Below are positions 1-7,307 of a stretch of DNA of 64,000 nt, piece by piece. Below the pieces are notes generated by a model. It was given only the letters and a program-made list of their open reading frames with translations, searched no databases and was not told where the DNA came from. The translations under genes and the position numbers were made by a program. Positions within the stretch are counted from its first letter, which is position 1, and each line of letters begins with the position of its first letter. The stretch covers positions 1-64,000 of the forward strand of contig NZ_JAGXCY010000022.1 in assembly GCF_018310695.1 (NCBI RefSeq). Direction: 5' to 3'. Origin of the DNA: Paenibacillus sp. Marseille-Q4541. GTDB taxonomy: Bacteria > Bacillota > Bacilli > Paenibacillales > Paenibacillaceae.

Positions 1-349
1 CAATATTATCTGTATAGAAATATCCGATTTTCAGATACCCTTCATTTGGTTCTTCGTAGGTTTGTTCAAATATGTCATATAACCCATATAGATAAGATTC
101 TCCACCGAATTCGGGATGGTCAAAGAATCTACAACCATTCGTAATTTGTAAGAATCTAACATAGTCTTCAGGAAGTTTATATCCTAGTTCTTTCTCAAAA
201 GAAATGATCTCTTTATTATCCAATGGTTCAAAGAATTTGCAGGTTCCATATGTCAAGTGGCCTTCTGACCATTGTACTCGAAGTACTCCGTTATTCTCCT
301 GCAGTCTTTGTTTTAATGAGTTTATTGTTTTATCAATAAAATACTCCAT
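1..349 (-). CDS. SMI1/KNR4 (SUKH) family protein, 3' end cut by window edge
   Basis: The reading frame is open from an ATG at 347-349 to the left edge of the window, giving 116 codons of the N-terminal part. Residues around 50-68 carry the family hallmark of an acidic stretch followed by LGYKLPEDYVRFLQITNG, typical of the SUKH (SMI1/KNR4) fold. Many SUKH proteins are immunity proteins against contact-dependent or polymorphic toxins, but others have unknown roles; no toxin is visible here. An AGAGAGG ribosome binding site precedes the ATG at a good distance. The gene lies just after a folded intergenic repeat and near a tyrosine recombinase, which suits an accessory gene. Family assignment is fairly sure; the immunity role is inference. 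Confidence 0.8.
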   Translation of the reverse strand, partial: MEYFIDKTINSLKQRLQENNGVLRVQWSEGHLTYGTCKFFEPLDNKEIISFEKELGYKLPEDYVRFLQITNGCRFFDHPEFGGESYLYGLYDIFEQTYEEPNEGYLKIGYFYTDNI

Positions 350-370
350 AGTTTTTCCTCTCTTTGGCAA

Positions 371-543
371 TTTCTGATAACGTTTCGCATTCCTGACGTC
401 CAAGCGGCTTAAGGCAACAAAGTTGCCGGGTCGTCAGACTTAGCCGGTTGGATGTGTCGCCTGATTTACTTCTCCGAAAATCCTCCCGGTGACCGAGGAA
501 GCGTTAGCGACGATGCAGGAATGTAATGTTAGCTGATGTCAAC
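371..543. repeat. Folded intergenic repeat element (about 170 bp)
   Basis: Non-coding block between the SUKH gene and the GNAT gene. Its ends are imperfect inverted copies: CATTCCTG at 388-395 pairs with CAGGAATG at 516-523, extended outward by AACGTT on the left and AATGTTA on the right. Inside are a perfect hairpin GGCAAC-AAA-GTTGCC (412-426), CGGCTTAAG and CTTAGCCG flanking it (404-412 and 439-446), and TCCTC/GAGGA arms (481-485, 494-498). The layered arms suggest a folded RNA or a non-autonomous mobile repeat. It resembles repeated intergenic elements I recall from Paenibacillus genomes, but copy number cannot be tested here. Confidence 0.6.
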
Positions 544-581
544 GACCTCTTCGAGTAACCTAGCACAAGTTTCTGTATAAT

Positions 582-1043
582 TTATTTTAACTTTAGCTTA
601 TAAATAATCTCACCATATTGATTCTCATTATCTTGATTAACAAATCCGAAGTTCTCGTATAGCTTTCTAGCATGATTATTACTTTTTTCGATTGTTAGAG
701 ATATTACTTCGCATTGTCTGTGCGTTTCTTGAATGAATTCTACTATTCTTTTAAGAGATTGTGTTCCGAGTCCCATTCCTTGATATTCCTTGTCAATTTG
801 AAAACCACCGATCCAGTAATTATTCGTACTATTAGGTGTATAGGAAAGAAAAAAATGTCCGAATGTTTTATCATCCTTGCACAAAATATATGGATCAAAT
901 GCCTCATCCCATGGTTTTATATAGGCCCATGCTAATGATTCGATAATAGGAGACACAAACTTTTCTTGTGATTTATGTAAAGATATTGAGAGAGCTTCTT
1001 CCCAATTATGTTTATCAATTGATTCTATGCGGATTAGATTCAT
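582..1043 (-). CDS. GNAT family N-acetyltransferase
   Basis: A 153-residue protein with a single GNAT fold, the usual length for small acetyltransferases of the BltD/polyamine type. The acetyl-CoA loop is visible as YQGMGLGTQSL (about residues 86-96), preceded by the beta-4 strand YWIGGFQID, and the C-terminal NNHARKLYENFGF motif is typical. Substrate unknown. Its ATG (1041-1043) overlaps the stop codon of a broken upstream frame by ATGA, so it was probably translated together with that gene; a separate Shine-Dalgarno GAAAGGAATAT lies 5' of it. It is bordered by a folded repeat downstream and by the recombinase upstream, so it may be a mobile accessory gene. Confidence 0.85.
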   Translation of the reverse strand: MNLIRIESIDKHNWEEALSISLHKSQEKFVSPIIESLAWAYIKPWDEAFDPYILCKDDKTFGHFFLSYTPNSTNNYWIGGFQIDKEYQGMGLGTQSLKRIVEFIQETHRQCEVISLTIEKSNNHARKLYENFGFVNQDNENQYGEIIYKLKLK

Positions 1044-1201
1044 TTTTTATATTCCTTTCGATTTTCCATCACATTTTTTTCGTTGATTTCAGCTAACTTC
1101 TTTATCTCTGTACGTCGCAAATAACTTATTTGAGCCAATATTTCCGTACTACGTATATCACTAAGCTCATCATATATTCGCGAACCAAAATGACTATTAA
1201 A
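1040..1201 (-). pseudogene. C-terminal remnant of an unrecognised gene
   Basis: On the minus strand a frame of 53 codons ends in TGA at 1040-1042, overlapping the GNAT start. It is bounded upstream by TAA at 1202-1204 and has no usable start codon near its 5' end. The translation is coherent and charged (for example TEILAQISYLRRTEIKKLAE), which looks like the helical tail of a real protein rather than random sequence. The recombinase stop codon is only 28 bases further upstream. I read this as the 3' end of a gene that once preceded the acetyltransferase and lost its 5' part at a recombination junction. Family not recognised. Confidence 0.5.
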
Positions 1202-1229
1202 TTATAACTTCAATTCTATATATTGTAAT

Positions 1230-2477
1230 CTACTTTCCCCTATATTCATCCTTTATTCGATCTAGCGGGCTTTGAATTTTCTTCAAATTTTTCGTACTCA
1301 CATGTGTATATCTTTCTGTCGTAGAAGAGTGGGTGTGACCAAGCAATTCTTGTATGTATCTGAGATCGGTTCCTCCTTCCAGTAAGTGTGTTGCGAAAGA
1401 GTGCCTTAGTACATGAATGCCGACTTCCTTCCGAATTCCGGATTGCGATAAGGCTTGTGCAAACACTTTTTGAAGCGATCTCTCTGTCAGGTGCCTCCCA
1501 TTAATCTGTCCTGGGAATAGCCACTCTTCAGGATGATCCTGCTTTACATAGTTCTGTACAAGCTCCCAGGCTGCTGAGGAGAGAAGGGTATATCTGTCTT
1601 TCTTACCTTTGCCTTGTCTGATGAGTATCGTGCCTCTGTCTATATCAAAATCAGTAAGTTTTAATCTCACCACCTCGCTGACCCGAAGGCCTGAAGCATA
1701 AGCTAAGTACAACATCGTTCGATGCTTCAAGTTAGGTAAGGCTGCTAGAATCCGCATCACTTCTTGCTCAGATAAGACATAAGGTAGTTTCTTTTCCGAT
1801 TTAGGCCGTAGGTACCGTGCTGTCTCTGATGACTGATGTAATATCACTTTCGTATAGAATCTTATTGCACTGATAGCTTGGTTCACGTAAGCATGCGAAT
1901 GGCCTCGCTCCAGTAGCGCTAGTGTATAATTTTCTACATCGGATCGTTCCACTCTAGAAATATTAGATTCAGTCTCAGTTAATCTGTGCTCTGCATAACG
2001 CCTTATATGCCCACAGTAAGCCTTTATCGTCTTAGAACTATATCCTTTTGCTCTAAGGACGGTAACCAGTTTTTTCTCTAAAATTGAATGCTCCAAATTT
2101 GCCTTTTGACCTATTGTTACATTAGCTATGGAAGATTTAACTCTTCCATTTCCCTTCTCCTCACCATCTGCCCCTTTTAGTAAATTCTCATCCGTATATT
2201 TCATAGGCACAGTATGGATCTCATCTGCATGCTGATTTCTCACATTGATAAACTTTTCATCCGACGCTAAGCTTCCGTACAACTGAATTTGCGATGAAGT
2301 AAATAGTGCATATATTCCCTTCACTATTCCCTCTGAATAAGGATACACCCAGTGTTTATTCACTGAGTTCCAGACCCCACCTTTTATTTGTTTTAATTTC
2401 TTCACATCTTCTGCGTCATATTGTTGTAGAGAAATACTCAAGTACTCCTCACTTATCTTCTTGATTCTGGCTCGCAT
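1230..2477 (-). CDS. Tyrosine recombinase / integrase (XerC/D-IntI type)
   Basis: 415-residue site-specific recombinase. After an N-terminal domain with a GVWNSVNKHWVYPY motif seen in some Bacteroidota and Bacillota integrases, it has a core-binding SAM-like domain (about residues 125-210) and a catalytic domain with all expected residues: Arg in SGLRVSEV, Lys in GKGKKDR, HxLRH in HVLRHSFATH, the second His in LLGHTHSSTT, and the Tyr nucleophile in ERYTHVS. The tail SPLDRI resembles that of integron integrases, but the extra IntI-specific segment before the HxLRH box is missing. The start at 2475-2477 is preceded by AAGGAGAGGG; the longer frame to 2528 has no such site. Not XerC/D itself by its extended N-terminus. 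Confidence 0.88.
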   Translation of the reverse strand: MRARIKKISEEYLSISLQQYDAEDVKKLKQIKGGVWNSVNKHWVYPYSEGIVKGIYALFTSSQIQLYGSLASDEKFINVRNQHADEIHTVPMKYTDENLLKGADGEEKGNGRVKSSIANVTIGQKANLEHSILEKKLVTVLRAKGYSSKTIKAYCGHIRRYAEHRLTETESNISRVERSDVENYTLALLERGHSHAYVNQAISAIRFYTKVILHQSSETARYLRPKSEKKLPYVLSEQEVMRILAALPNLKHRTMLYLAYASGLRVSEVVRLKLTDFDIDRGTILIRQGKGKKDRYTLLSSAAWELVQNYVKQDHPEEWLFPGQINGRHLTERSLQKVFAQALSQSGIRKEVGIHVLRHSFATHLLEGGTDLRYIQELLGHTHSSTTERYTHVSTKNLKKIQSPLDRIKDEYRGK

Positions 2478-2540
2478 GCATACCCTCTCCTTTTTCAGAA
2501 TGCAACTACATCTGTAATAGACACTCATACCTCAAACAAC

Positions 2541-2573
2541 AAAAAAAGACAGTCTCCTGACTAGGAAACTGTC
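2541..2573 (-). terminator. Hairpin with T7 tract upstream of the recombinase
   Basis: Arms GACAGT-C-TCCT (2548-2558) and AGGA-A-ACTGTC (2563-2573) with a four-base loop and an A7 run at 2541-2547, which becomes a U tract when read on the minus strand. It lies about 65 bases 5' of the recombinase start, so it is either a terminator protecting the recombinase from read-through or an attenuator in its leader. Confidence 0.65.
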
Positions 2574-2685
2574 TCCGATGCTTTCGGAATACCGTATTCT
2601 TTTCTTAATCCATAACTTCATCCTACCTCTTTCAATCGTACAACGAATATCACCGATTCCCTTTTTACTAGATAAATATTAACTC

Positions 2686-2713
2686 TTGACGCCGAGTTGT
2701 TATGTGATAAAAT
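2686..2713 (+). promoter_or_regulatory. Sigma-A-type promoter of tsuAB
   Basis: TTGACG (2686-2691) and TAAAAT (2708-2713) with a 16-base spacer. The nominal ATG at 2697 falls inside this promoter, which supports a downstream translation start for tsuA. Confidence 0.6.
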
Positions 2714-2774
2714 CATAAATACTTATAAACCAAGCAGTTTACTATGTATTTACTATTCAAGGGAGTGGGTTCAG

Positions 2775-3851
2775 TTGATACAGATGGTCCTTACCGGTCT
2801 ACTATGCGGTGCATTACTCGGTTTCGTTATGCAGCGTGGCCGTTTCTGTCTTACCGGCGGTTTCCGGGATATGTATATCGCAAAAGATAACCGGATGTTC
2901 TATGCATTACTTATCGCCATTTCAGTTCAAAGTGTGGGGGTATACGCACTGATTCAAGCAGGTCTTATTCAATTTGAAGCAGGGACGTTCTCATGGCTTG
3001 CTACTATACTGGGTTCTTTTGTTTTTGGGATCGGCATTATTTTGGCAGGCGGATGCGCAACAGGTACATGGTACCGGGCGGGTGAAGGTCTAATCGGAAG
3101 CTGGATTGCTCTATTCGGTTACATGGGGATGGCTGCCATCATGAAGACGGGTGCACTCGTGCCTGTGAATGAGGGGATTCGAGAAGCCACTTCTCCAGTG
3201 ACGAACTCCATTCCGGCTACCTTCGGACTATCCGTATGGCCGTTCATTGTAGTTCTCGTTGCCATTACGGCATTTGTCGTCATTCGGCATTTACGTAAAC
3301 CTAAAGTGTTCATCCCAACGCTAAAAGCAAAGCGTACCGGCCTCACTCACCTGTTGTTTGAAAAACGCTGGCACCCGTTCTTTACGGCGATCCTTGTCGG
3401 TCTCATTGCCCTGCTGGCATGGCCGCTTAGTGAAGCAACAGGCAGAATGTCTGGTCTTGGCGTCACCACGCCATCCGCTAACATTTTGCAATATCTTGTA
3501 ACGGGTGACAGTGACAGCTACATCAACTGGGGCGTATTCCTTGTGCTTGGTATCTTCCTTGGTTCATTCATTGCTGCTAAAGGAAGTCGTGAATTCCGTT
3601 TCCGTGCTCCAGATGCGAAGACAGCGGTATCCAGCTTTAGCGGCGGGCTTCTGATGGGCTTCGGTGCCAGCTGGGCCGGAGGATGCTCCATCGGGAATGG
3701 TCTCGTAATGACGGCCATGATGACATGGCAAGGTTGGATTTCTCTGATCTTTATGATTCTTGGCACATGGACTGCATCTTACTTTGTCTTTGTTCGTCCA
3801 CGCAAAAAAGCAAACGCCAAACAAGGCGCACTGAATACAACTACAGCCTAG
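2775..3851 (+). CDS. tsuA: Thiosulfate transporter TsuA (YeeE/YedE family)
   Basis: Polytopic membrane protein of about 358 residues, the usual family size. TsuA (YeeE) imports thiosulfate through a pore lined with three essential cysteines; all three sites are visible here in RGRFCLTGGFRD near the N-terminus, GGCATGTWYRAGEG in the middle and GGCSIGNG near the C-terminus. TTG at 2775 is preferred: AAGGGAGTGGG lies just before it and the promoter at 2686-2713 excludes the upstream ATG at 2697; ATG at 2784 is a close alternative. The next gene, 12 bases on, is the matching TusA-like partner, so the two form a sulfur-acquisition operon. Confidence 0.9.
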   Translation: MIQMVLTGLLCGALLGFVMQRGRFCLTGGFRDMYIAKDNRMFYALLIAISVQSVGVYALIQAGLIQFEAGTFSWLATILGSFVFGIGIILAGGCATGTWYRAGEGLIGSWIALFGYMGMAAIMKTGALVPVNEGIREATSPVTNSIPATFGLSVWPFIVVLVAITAFVVIRHLRKPKVFIPTLKAKRTGLTHLLFEKRWHPFFTAILVGLIALLAWPLSEATGRMSGLGVTTPSANILQYLVTGDSDSYINWGVFLVLGIFLGSFIAAKGSREFRFRAPDAKTAVSSFSGGLLMGFGASWAGGCSIGNGLVMTAMMTWQGWISLIFMILGTWTASYFVFVRPRKKANAKQGALNTTTA

Positions 3852-3863
3852 GAGGTAATTGAT

Positions 3864-4088
3864 ATGCAACAAAAACTACAAGTTCTTGGTATGGTATGCC
3901 CTTTTCCACTGATTGAAGCAAAAGAAGCAATTAAGACACTTACTAGCGGTGACGAACTCGTTATCGATTTCGATTGTACTCAAGCCACGGAGAGCATTCC
4001 GCGCTGGGCAGCCGAAGAAGGTCACCAGATTACGAACTACGAACAGCTCGATGATGCTTCTTGGACCATTACTGTTCAAAAGAAATAA
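3864..4088 (+). CDS. tsuB: TusA-like sulfurtransferase TsuB (YeeD family)
   Basis: A 74-residue TusA/SirA-fold protein. The catalytic cysteine sits in GMVCPFPLIEAK close to the N-terminus, the signature of this family. In tsuA-linked systems TsuB is thought to accept or process thiosulfate sulfur on the cytoplasmic side of TsuA. AGGAGGTAATTGAT gives a near-ideal ribosome binding site, and the gene starts 12 bases after tsuA. A terminator follows, closing a two-gene operon. Confidence 0.9.
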   Translation: MQQKLQVLGMVCPFPLIEAKEAIKTLTSGDELVIDFDCTQATESIPRWAAEEGHQITNYEQLDDASWTITVQKK

Positions 4089-4153
4089 CCCTCTATTTTC
4101 CATAGGGTACAGCATCAATCTCTAATTCATGCTATGCATTTCACACACTTGAT

Positions 4154-4193
4154 AACGACCCTGCCCACAGCCTGGGTAAGTGGTCGTTTTTTT
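4154..4193 (+). terminator. Rho-independent terminator after tsuAB
   Basis: Arms AACGACC (4154-4160) and GGTCGTT (4182-4188) followed by a T run to 4193. Confidence 0.8.
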
Positions 4194-4294
4194 CTTATCT
4201 TTTATCGAAAAAAATGAAGAGTCGTCTTATGTCCTTCATTCCATTTTACATACAGAGTGTTCCACTTAAGCGCGATACTATCAAGGGTGACACT

Positions 4295-4324
4295 TTGTAC
4301 CAACGATCGTTCATTTGGTATACT
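4295..4324 (+). promoter_or_regulatory. Probable msrA promoter
   Basis: TTGTAC (4295-4300), 18-base spacer, TATACT (4319-4324); the msrA start lies 56 bases downstream. Confidence 0.45.
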
Positions 4325-4380
4325 AAAGTTTCTATGATCATAGCAAATACAATAACGAGATTTCGAAAGAGGTTGAGCAT

Positions 4381-4893
4381 ATGGAAAAGGCTACTTTTGC
4401 AGGAGGATGCTTCTGGTGTATGGTTACTCCTTTCGAGGAGCTGCCCGGAATTCATGGCATTGTATCAGGATATACAGGAGGTTCGGTAACGAATCCAACA
4501 TACGAAGAGGTTAAAAAAGGAACGACCGGACACTACGAAGTTGTGCAAATTACATTCGACCCGGATGTTTTTCCTTATGAGAAGCTGCTTGAGCTCTACT
4601 GGCCACAGATTGATCCGACAGATCATGAAGGGCAATTCCAAGACCGGGGAAGTCAGTACAGAACGGCCATTTTCTATCACAACGAGCGTCAACATGAGCT
4701 TGCCTTGAATTCGAAACAGGAAGTAGCAGACAGCGGCCGATTTGATAAGCCGATTGTAACGGAAATTCTTCCTGCCGAAACGTTCTATCCTGCCGAGGAT
4801 TACCATCAGGACTATCATAAGAAGAATCAAAAACATTATAAAGAAGACCGCGAAAAATCAGGACGGGATGAGTTTATTTCAGAGCACTGGTAA
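4381..4893 (+). CDS. msrA: Peptide-methionine (S)-S-oxide reductase MsrA
   Basis: 170-residue cytoplasmic enzyme that reduces the S-epimer of methionine sulfoxide in proteins and so repairs oxidative damage. The catalytic Cys lies in the family motif AGGCFWC at residues 7-13; the conserved YTGG, GHYEVVQ and QYRTAIF segments are present in the expected order. Length matches stand-alone MsrA without a fused MsrB. AAGAGGTTGAG provides the ribosome binding site. It is a single-gene unit flanked by terminators; no msrB is seen in the window. Confidence 0.95.
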   Translation: MEKATFAGGCFWCMVTPFEELPGIHGIVSGYTGGSVTNPTYEEVKKGTTGHYEVVQITFDPDVFPYEKLLELYWPQIDPTDHEGQFQDRGSQYRTAIFYHNERQHELALNSKQEVADSGRFDKPIVTEILPAETFYPAEDYHQDYHKKNQKHYKEDREKSGRDEFISEHW

Positions 4894-4923
4894 GAACAAG
4901 CTCCAAGTAGATTTACGTCTTAT

Positions 4924-4972
4924 AAAAAACAGCCTTTTCGTAACTCCATCTGGAGATCGAGAAGGCTGTTTT
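4924..4972 (+). terminator. Terminator after msrA
   Basis: ACAGCCTT (4929-4936) pairs with AAGGCTGT (4962-4969), with A run before and T run after. Confidence 0.8.
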
Positions 4973-5075
4973 CTTATTCCTAATTGTAAGTATTCAATTA
5001 TTTTCTACCCAACTGTGCTAAAATCAGTTTAATAAATGATGTAAAATTATTACATACAACCAAGGAGTTGATCCC

Positions 5076-5258
5076 ATGTCCTTTCCTAACAACCATTTGA
5101 ATGGTAGTGATGAAGATGTCGCCAAAAGAAAAGCGAAAGAAAAACATGATGAAATTGCCAATCACTCATCTATAGGCAGCGGTCTGCTAACGACACTCAT
5201 CGCCGGTGTCATTATACTCGCGATCATCATAGGGATATTCTATTTACGAATGAGTTAG
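5076..5258 (+). CDS. Small single-span membrane protein, unknown function
   Basis: 60 residues: a charged, hydrophilic N-terminal half rich in Lys, Asp and Glu, then one hydrophobic helix from about residue 36 to 57 and a short positive end. This is a tail-anchored layout with the N-terminus probably in the cytoplasm. AAGGAG stands about 8 bases before the ATG, which makes translation credible despite the size. No family recognised. Its stop codon overlaps the stop of the convergent Nudix gene by four bases. Confidence 0.65.
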   Translation: MSFPNNHLNGSDEDVAKRKAKEKHDEIANHSSIGSGLLTTLIAGVIILAIIIGIFYLRMS

Positions 5259-5821
5259 GAATTCTGTCCCCTGTTCCATCTGACCAAGTGCGCCAGCTTA
5301 TACATCTCAGCAATATCATGTCTACCTATCTCCTCAAACCTACGCACGGCCTCGTCAATATCTACAAGTTCTACAACGGAGACCTGTTCCCCATCCTCTG
5401 GATTCAGGGGTTTACTGACCAGCTTCACTTCACCATATCCTAACAAACGAACAAAATGCGGATGCGGAATATGTGCACGATAAGGGGCTTCCAACGTTGA
5501 TGTACACTGAAAATGACCAAATGGATGGTAGCTGATTAGCTCTGCTCCGATCTCTTCCAGCAGCTCTCTTCTCAGCCCATCCATATAATGCTCTTCCGGC
5601 TCCAGCGTTCCGCCAATCAGTTCCCACCTGCCATCTTCCAGCTGCATGACTACATACTGATCTCCCACAACGGGAATGATGCTAATGTTACTGATCAGGT
5701 GTTCATCTGGAACTCCATCCAGACAAAATCTCGCCGTAACGGTTCCCCAACATATCGAACCCGATAGTGTGGCAAGCTGTTGTAACTGATCTTGGTACTG
5801 TGAATTGTTATGTGTATGCAC
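5255..5821 (-). CDS. Nudix hydrolase
   Basis: 188-residue protein with a complete Nudix box at about residues 71-93: G-x5-E-x7-REL-x-EE-x-G-A, containing REL, LEEIG and the metal-binding glutamates. Nudix enzymes cleave nucleoside diphosphate derivatives with Mg2+. A longer N-terminal part than in MutT-type proteins and a C-terminal segment resembling ADP-ribose pyrophosphatases are seen, but the substrate cannot be stated. The ribosome binding site is weak (AAAGGGTG close to the ATG), so the start is moderately uncertain. Confidence 0.85.
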   Translation of the reverse strand: MHTHNNSQYQDQLQQLATLSGSICWGTVTARFCLDGVPDEHLISNISIIPVVGDQYVVMQLEDGRWELIGGTLEPEEHYMDGLRRELLEEIGAELISYHPFGHFQCTSTLEAPYRAHIPHPHFVRLLGYGEVKLVSKPLNPEDGEQVSVVELVDIDEAVRRFEEIGRHDIAEMYKLAHLVRWNRGQNS

Positions 5822-5905
5822 CCTTTATGCACCCCCTAAGTCCTCTGATCTCGCTCTATATTATATGTCATTTACCTAACTCTACCTTCTAAAGTATCGT
5901 CTTCA

Positions 5906-6439
5906 TTAAAAAAATGCTACACCAAGAATACCGGAAGCAACAATAATGGTCAGTGGGTGCATTTTATGTTTGACGAGACCGAATAACGCAATCACGACGA
6001 TGATCACCGTGCCGAAGGTCTGCCAAGTGAAAAAAGTATCGCTATTTCCCATAAATCCAAAATGGATCGCGGCGTAGGCAATCAAGCCCGCAATCACGGG
6101 ACGCAAACCATAGAATACCGTCTTCATCCACTTGCTGTCCCTCACCCGGTAAAAGAAAATCGAAATCATAATGATAAGAATGAACGAAGGTAGAACCATG
6201 CCTAACGTCGCAGCAATTGCTCCTTCCATTCCAGATACACGATAGCCAAGTAAGGTTGCCGTATTGGTCGCAACAGGACCTGGCGACATCCCGGCGATCG
6301 ATACGACCTCCTGAAATTCCATTTCAGACAGCCAACCACCTGCAATCGCTTCGTGCTGAATCATCGGAATGACCGCGTATCCGCCTCCGAAAGAGAGCAG
6401 TCCAACCTTGATAAAGACGAGAAATAACTCCCAAATCAT
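5906..6439 (-). CDS. Short-chain chromate transporter, subunit 2 (YwrA-like)
   Basis: 177-residue CHR-domain membrane protein. The motifs FGGGYAVIPMIQHE and GMSPGPVATNTATLLGYR are diagnostic of the ChrA family. It is a half-length form: in Bacillus the pair ywrB-ywrA works together, whereas proteobacterial ChrA fuses two such domains. It starts 12 bases after the other CHR gene, with AAGGGGGG before the ATG. Role: chromate efflux in characterised pairs; the actual substrate here is inferred from family. Confidence 0.88.
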   Translation of the reverse strand: MIWELFLVFIKVGLLSFGGGYAVIPMIQHEAIAGGWLSEMEFQEVVSIAGMSPGPVATNTATLLGYRVSGMEGAIAATLGMVLPSFILIIMISIFFYRVRDSKWMKTVFYGLRPVIAGLIAYAAIHFGFMGNSDTFFTWQTFGTVIIVVIALFGLVKHKMHPLTIIVASGILGVAFF

Positions 6440-6451
6440 GGTATGCCCCCC

Positions 6452-7156
6452 TTAGATGTAATACTCCGGATAATTCGACTCTTCCTCAGAATGATTGGAG
6501 CACTCTTTTTCCGTACGTACTTCGAGACCTAACCGCTGTTTGACTGGCAAATATACAAAACCGATCAATAAACCGATTGCAATTAGATAGATAGGATTCA
6601 TACCGAATACAAGTAAAATAGCTAGTACGATGATCGCCGTGACAGCGCTCGTCTTGTCAAAAATAGCATTCTTCGCCATTCGATAGGCTGCTACTAGAAT
6701 TAGGGCGATCACCGCACCATGTATCCCTTTCATCGCAGCTTCGACCTTAGGTATATCGCCCAATAGCCCGTACCCTGTACTTAATAGGCACACAATGATA
6801 AAGGTGGGAATCGTGATTCCTACGATCGCCGCAATAGCCCCCATGACCCCTGCCAGCCGGTAGCCGATGAATGTCGCGGCATTCACACCTACACCTCCTG
6901 GTGCGGAACCAGCTAAAGAGAGAATTTCGTCCATCTCGGTATCATCTATCCATTTTCGTTTCGTTGTAATTTCACGTTCGATCATCGGAATCATTGCGTA
7001 CCCTCCCCCGAAGGTAACGGGGCCAATCCGAAAAAATGCCCAAAACAATGGAAACAATAGTCGCAGCTTCGCATTCATCCTTGACTTTGGACTTAGATTC
7101 GCACTTGGCTTTGCATTTGTCCTTACATTTGCCTTACCATGCACATTGGCTACCAT
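6452..7156 (-). CDS. Short-chain chromate transporter, subunit 1 (YwrB-like)
   Basis: 234-residue CHR-domain protein with FGGGYAMIPMIEREI and SAPGGVGVNAATFIGYR. Start: ATG at 7154-7156 fits the GGAAGTAAGG site better than GTG at 7163-7165. It carries an unusual basic N-terminal extension of about 30 residues before the first membrane helix, built from a degenerate four-residue repeat (KANV, RTNA, KPSA, NLSP, KSRM, NAKL). The C-terminus is also longer and acidic compared with YwrB. First gene of a two-gene operon that diverges from the ROK regulator. Confidence 0.85.
   Translation of the reverse strand: MVANVHGKANVRTNAKPSANLSPKSRMNAKLRLLFPLFWAFFRIGPVTFGGGYAMIPMIEREITTKRKWIDDTEMDEILSLAGSAPGGVGVNAATFIGYRLAGVMGAIAAIVGITIPTFIIVCLLSTGYGLLGDIPKVEAAMKGIHGAVIALILVAAYRMAKNAIFDKTSAVTAIIVLAILLVFGMNPIYLIAIGLLIGFVYLPVKQRLGLEVRTEKECSNHSEEESNYPEYYI
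7064..7135 (-). repeat. Degenerate 12-bp tandem repeat in the chromate transporter gene
   Basis: Six in-frame 12-base units encode KANV-RTNA-KPSA-NLSP-KSRM-NAKL. The third codon of most units starts with AA or AG, giving a [KRN]-x-[NS]-x pattern. It builds the N-terminal extension of the CHR protein. Confidence 0.6.
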
Positions 7157-7186
7157 ATTAATCACCCTTACTTCCGTCTTACCCTA

Positions 7187-7195
7187 AGTATAACA
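7187..7195 (-). promoter_or_regulatory. Extended -10 element for the chromate transporter operon
   Basis: Read on the minus strand, TGTTATACT has a TGN extension and a TATACT hexamer 30 bases before the start codon; no good -35 hexamer is seen. Confidence 0.4.
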
Positions 7196-7234
7196 CTTTT
7201 TCCCAAAATGGAATTAAGTTTCTTGGTTTACAAA

Positions 7235-7262
7235 TTACATCGCATCCAATCTGAGTTATACT
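7235..7262 (+). promoter_or_regulatory. Possible promoter of the ROK regulator
   Basis: TTACAT (7235-7240), 16-base spacer, TATACT (7257-7262), 45 bases before the GTG start. Confidence 0.4.
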
Positions 7263-7307
7263 GGATTTACTTTCGATTTTTTCAAAATTCACTTGGGGAG
7301 GTGTATT

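Noticed and set aside
368..545. Repeat as an integron attC site
   Set aside because: The ends (GATAACG and GTTAGCT) do not meet the RYYYAAC/GTTRRRY core rules, and the recombinase lacks the IntI-specific insertion.
4214..4489. 91-codon frame overlapping the start of msrA
   Set aside because: Covers the msrA promoter and runs in a different frame; no ribosome binding site and no family resemblance.
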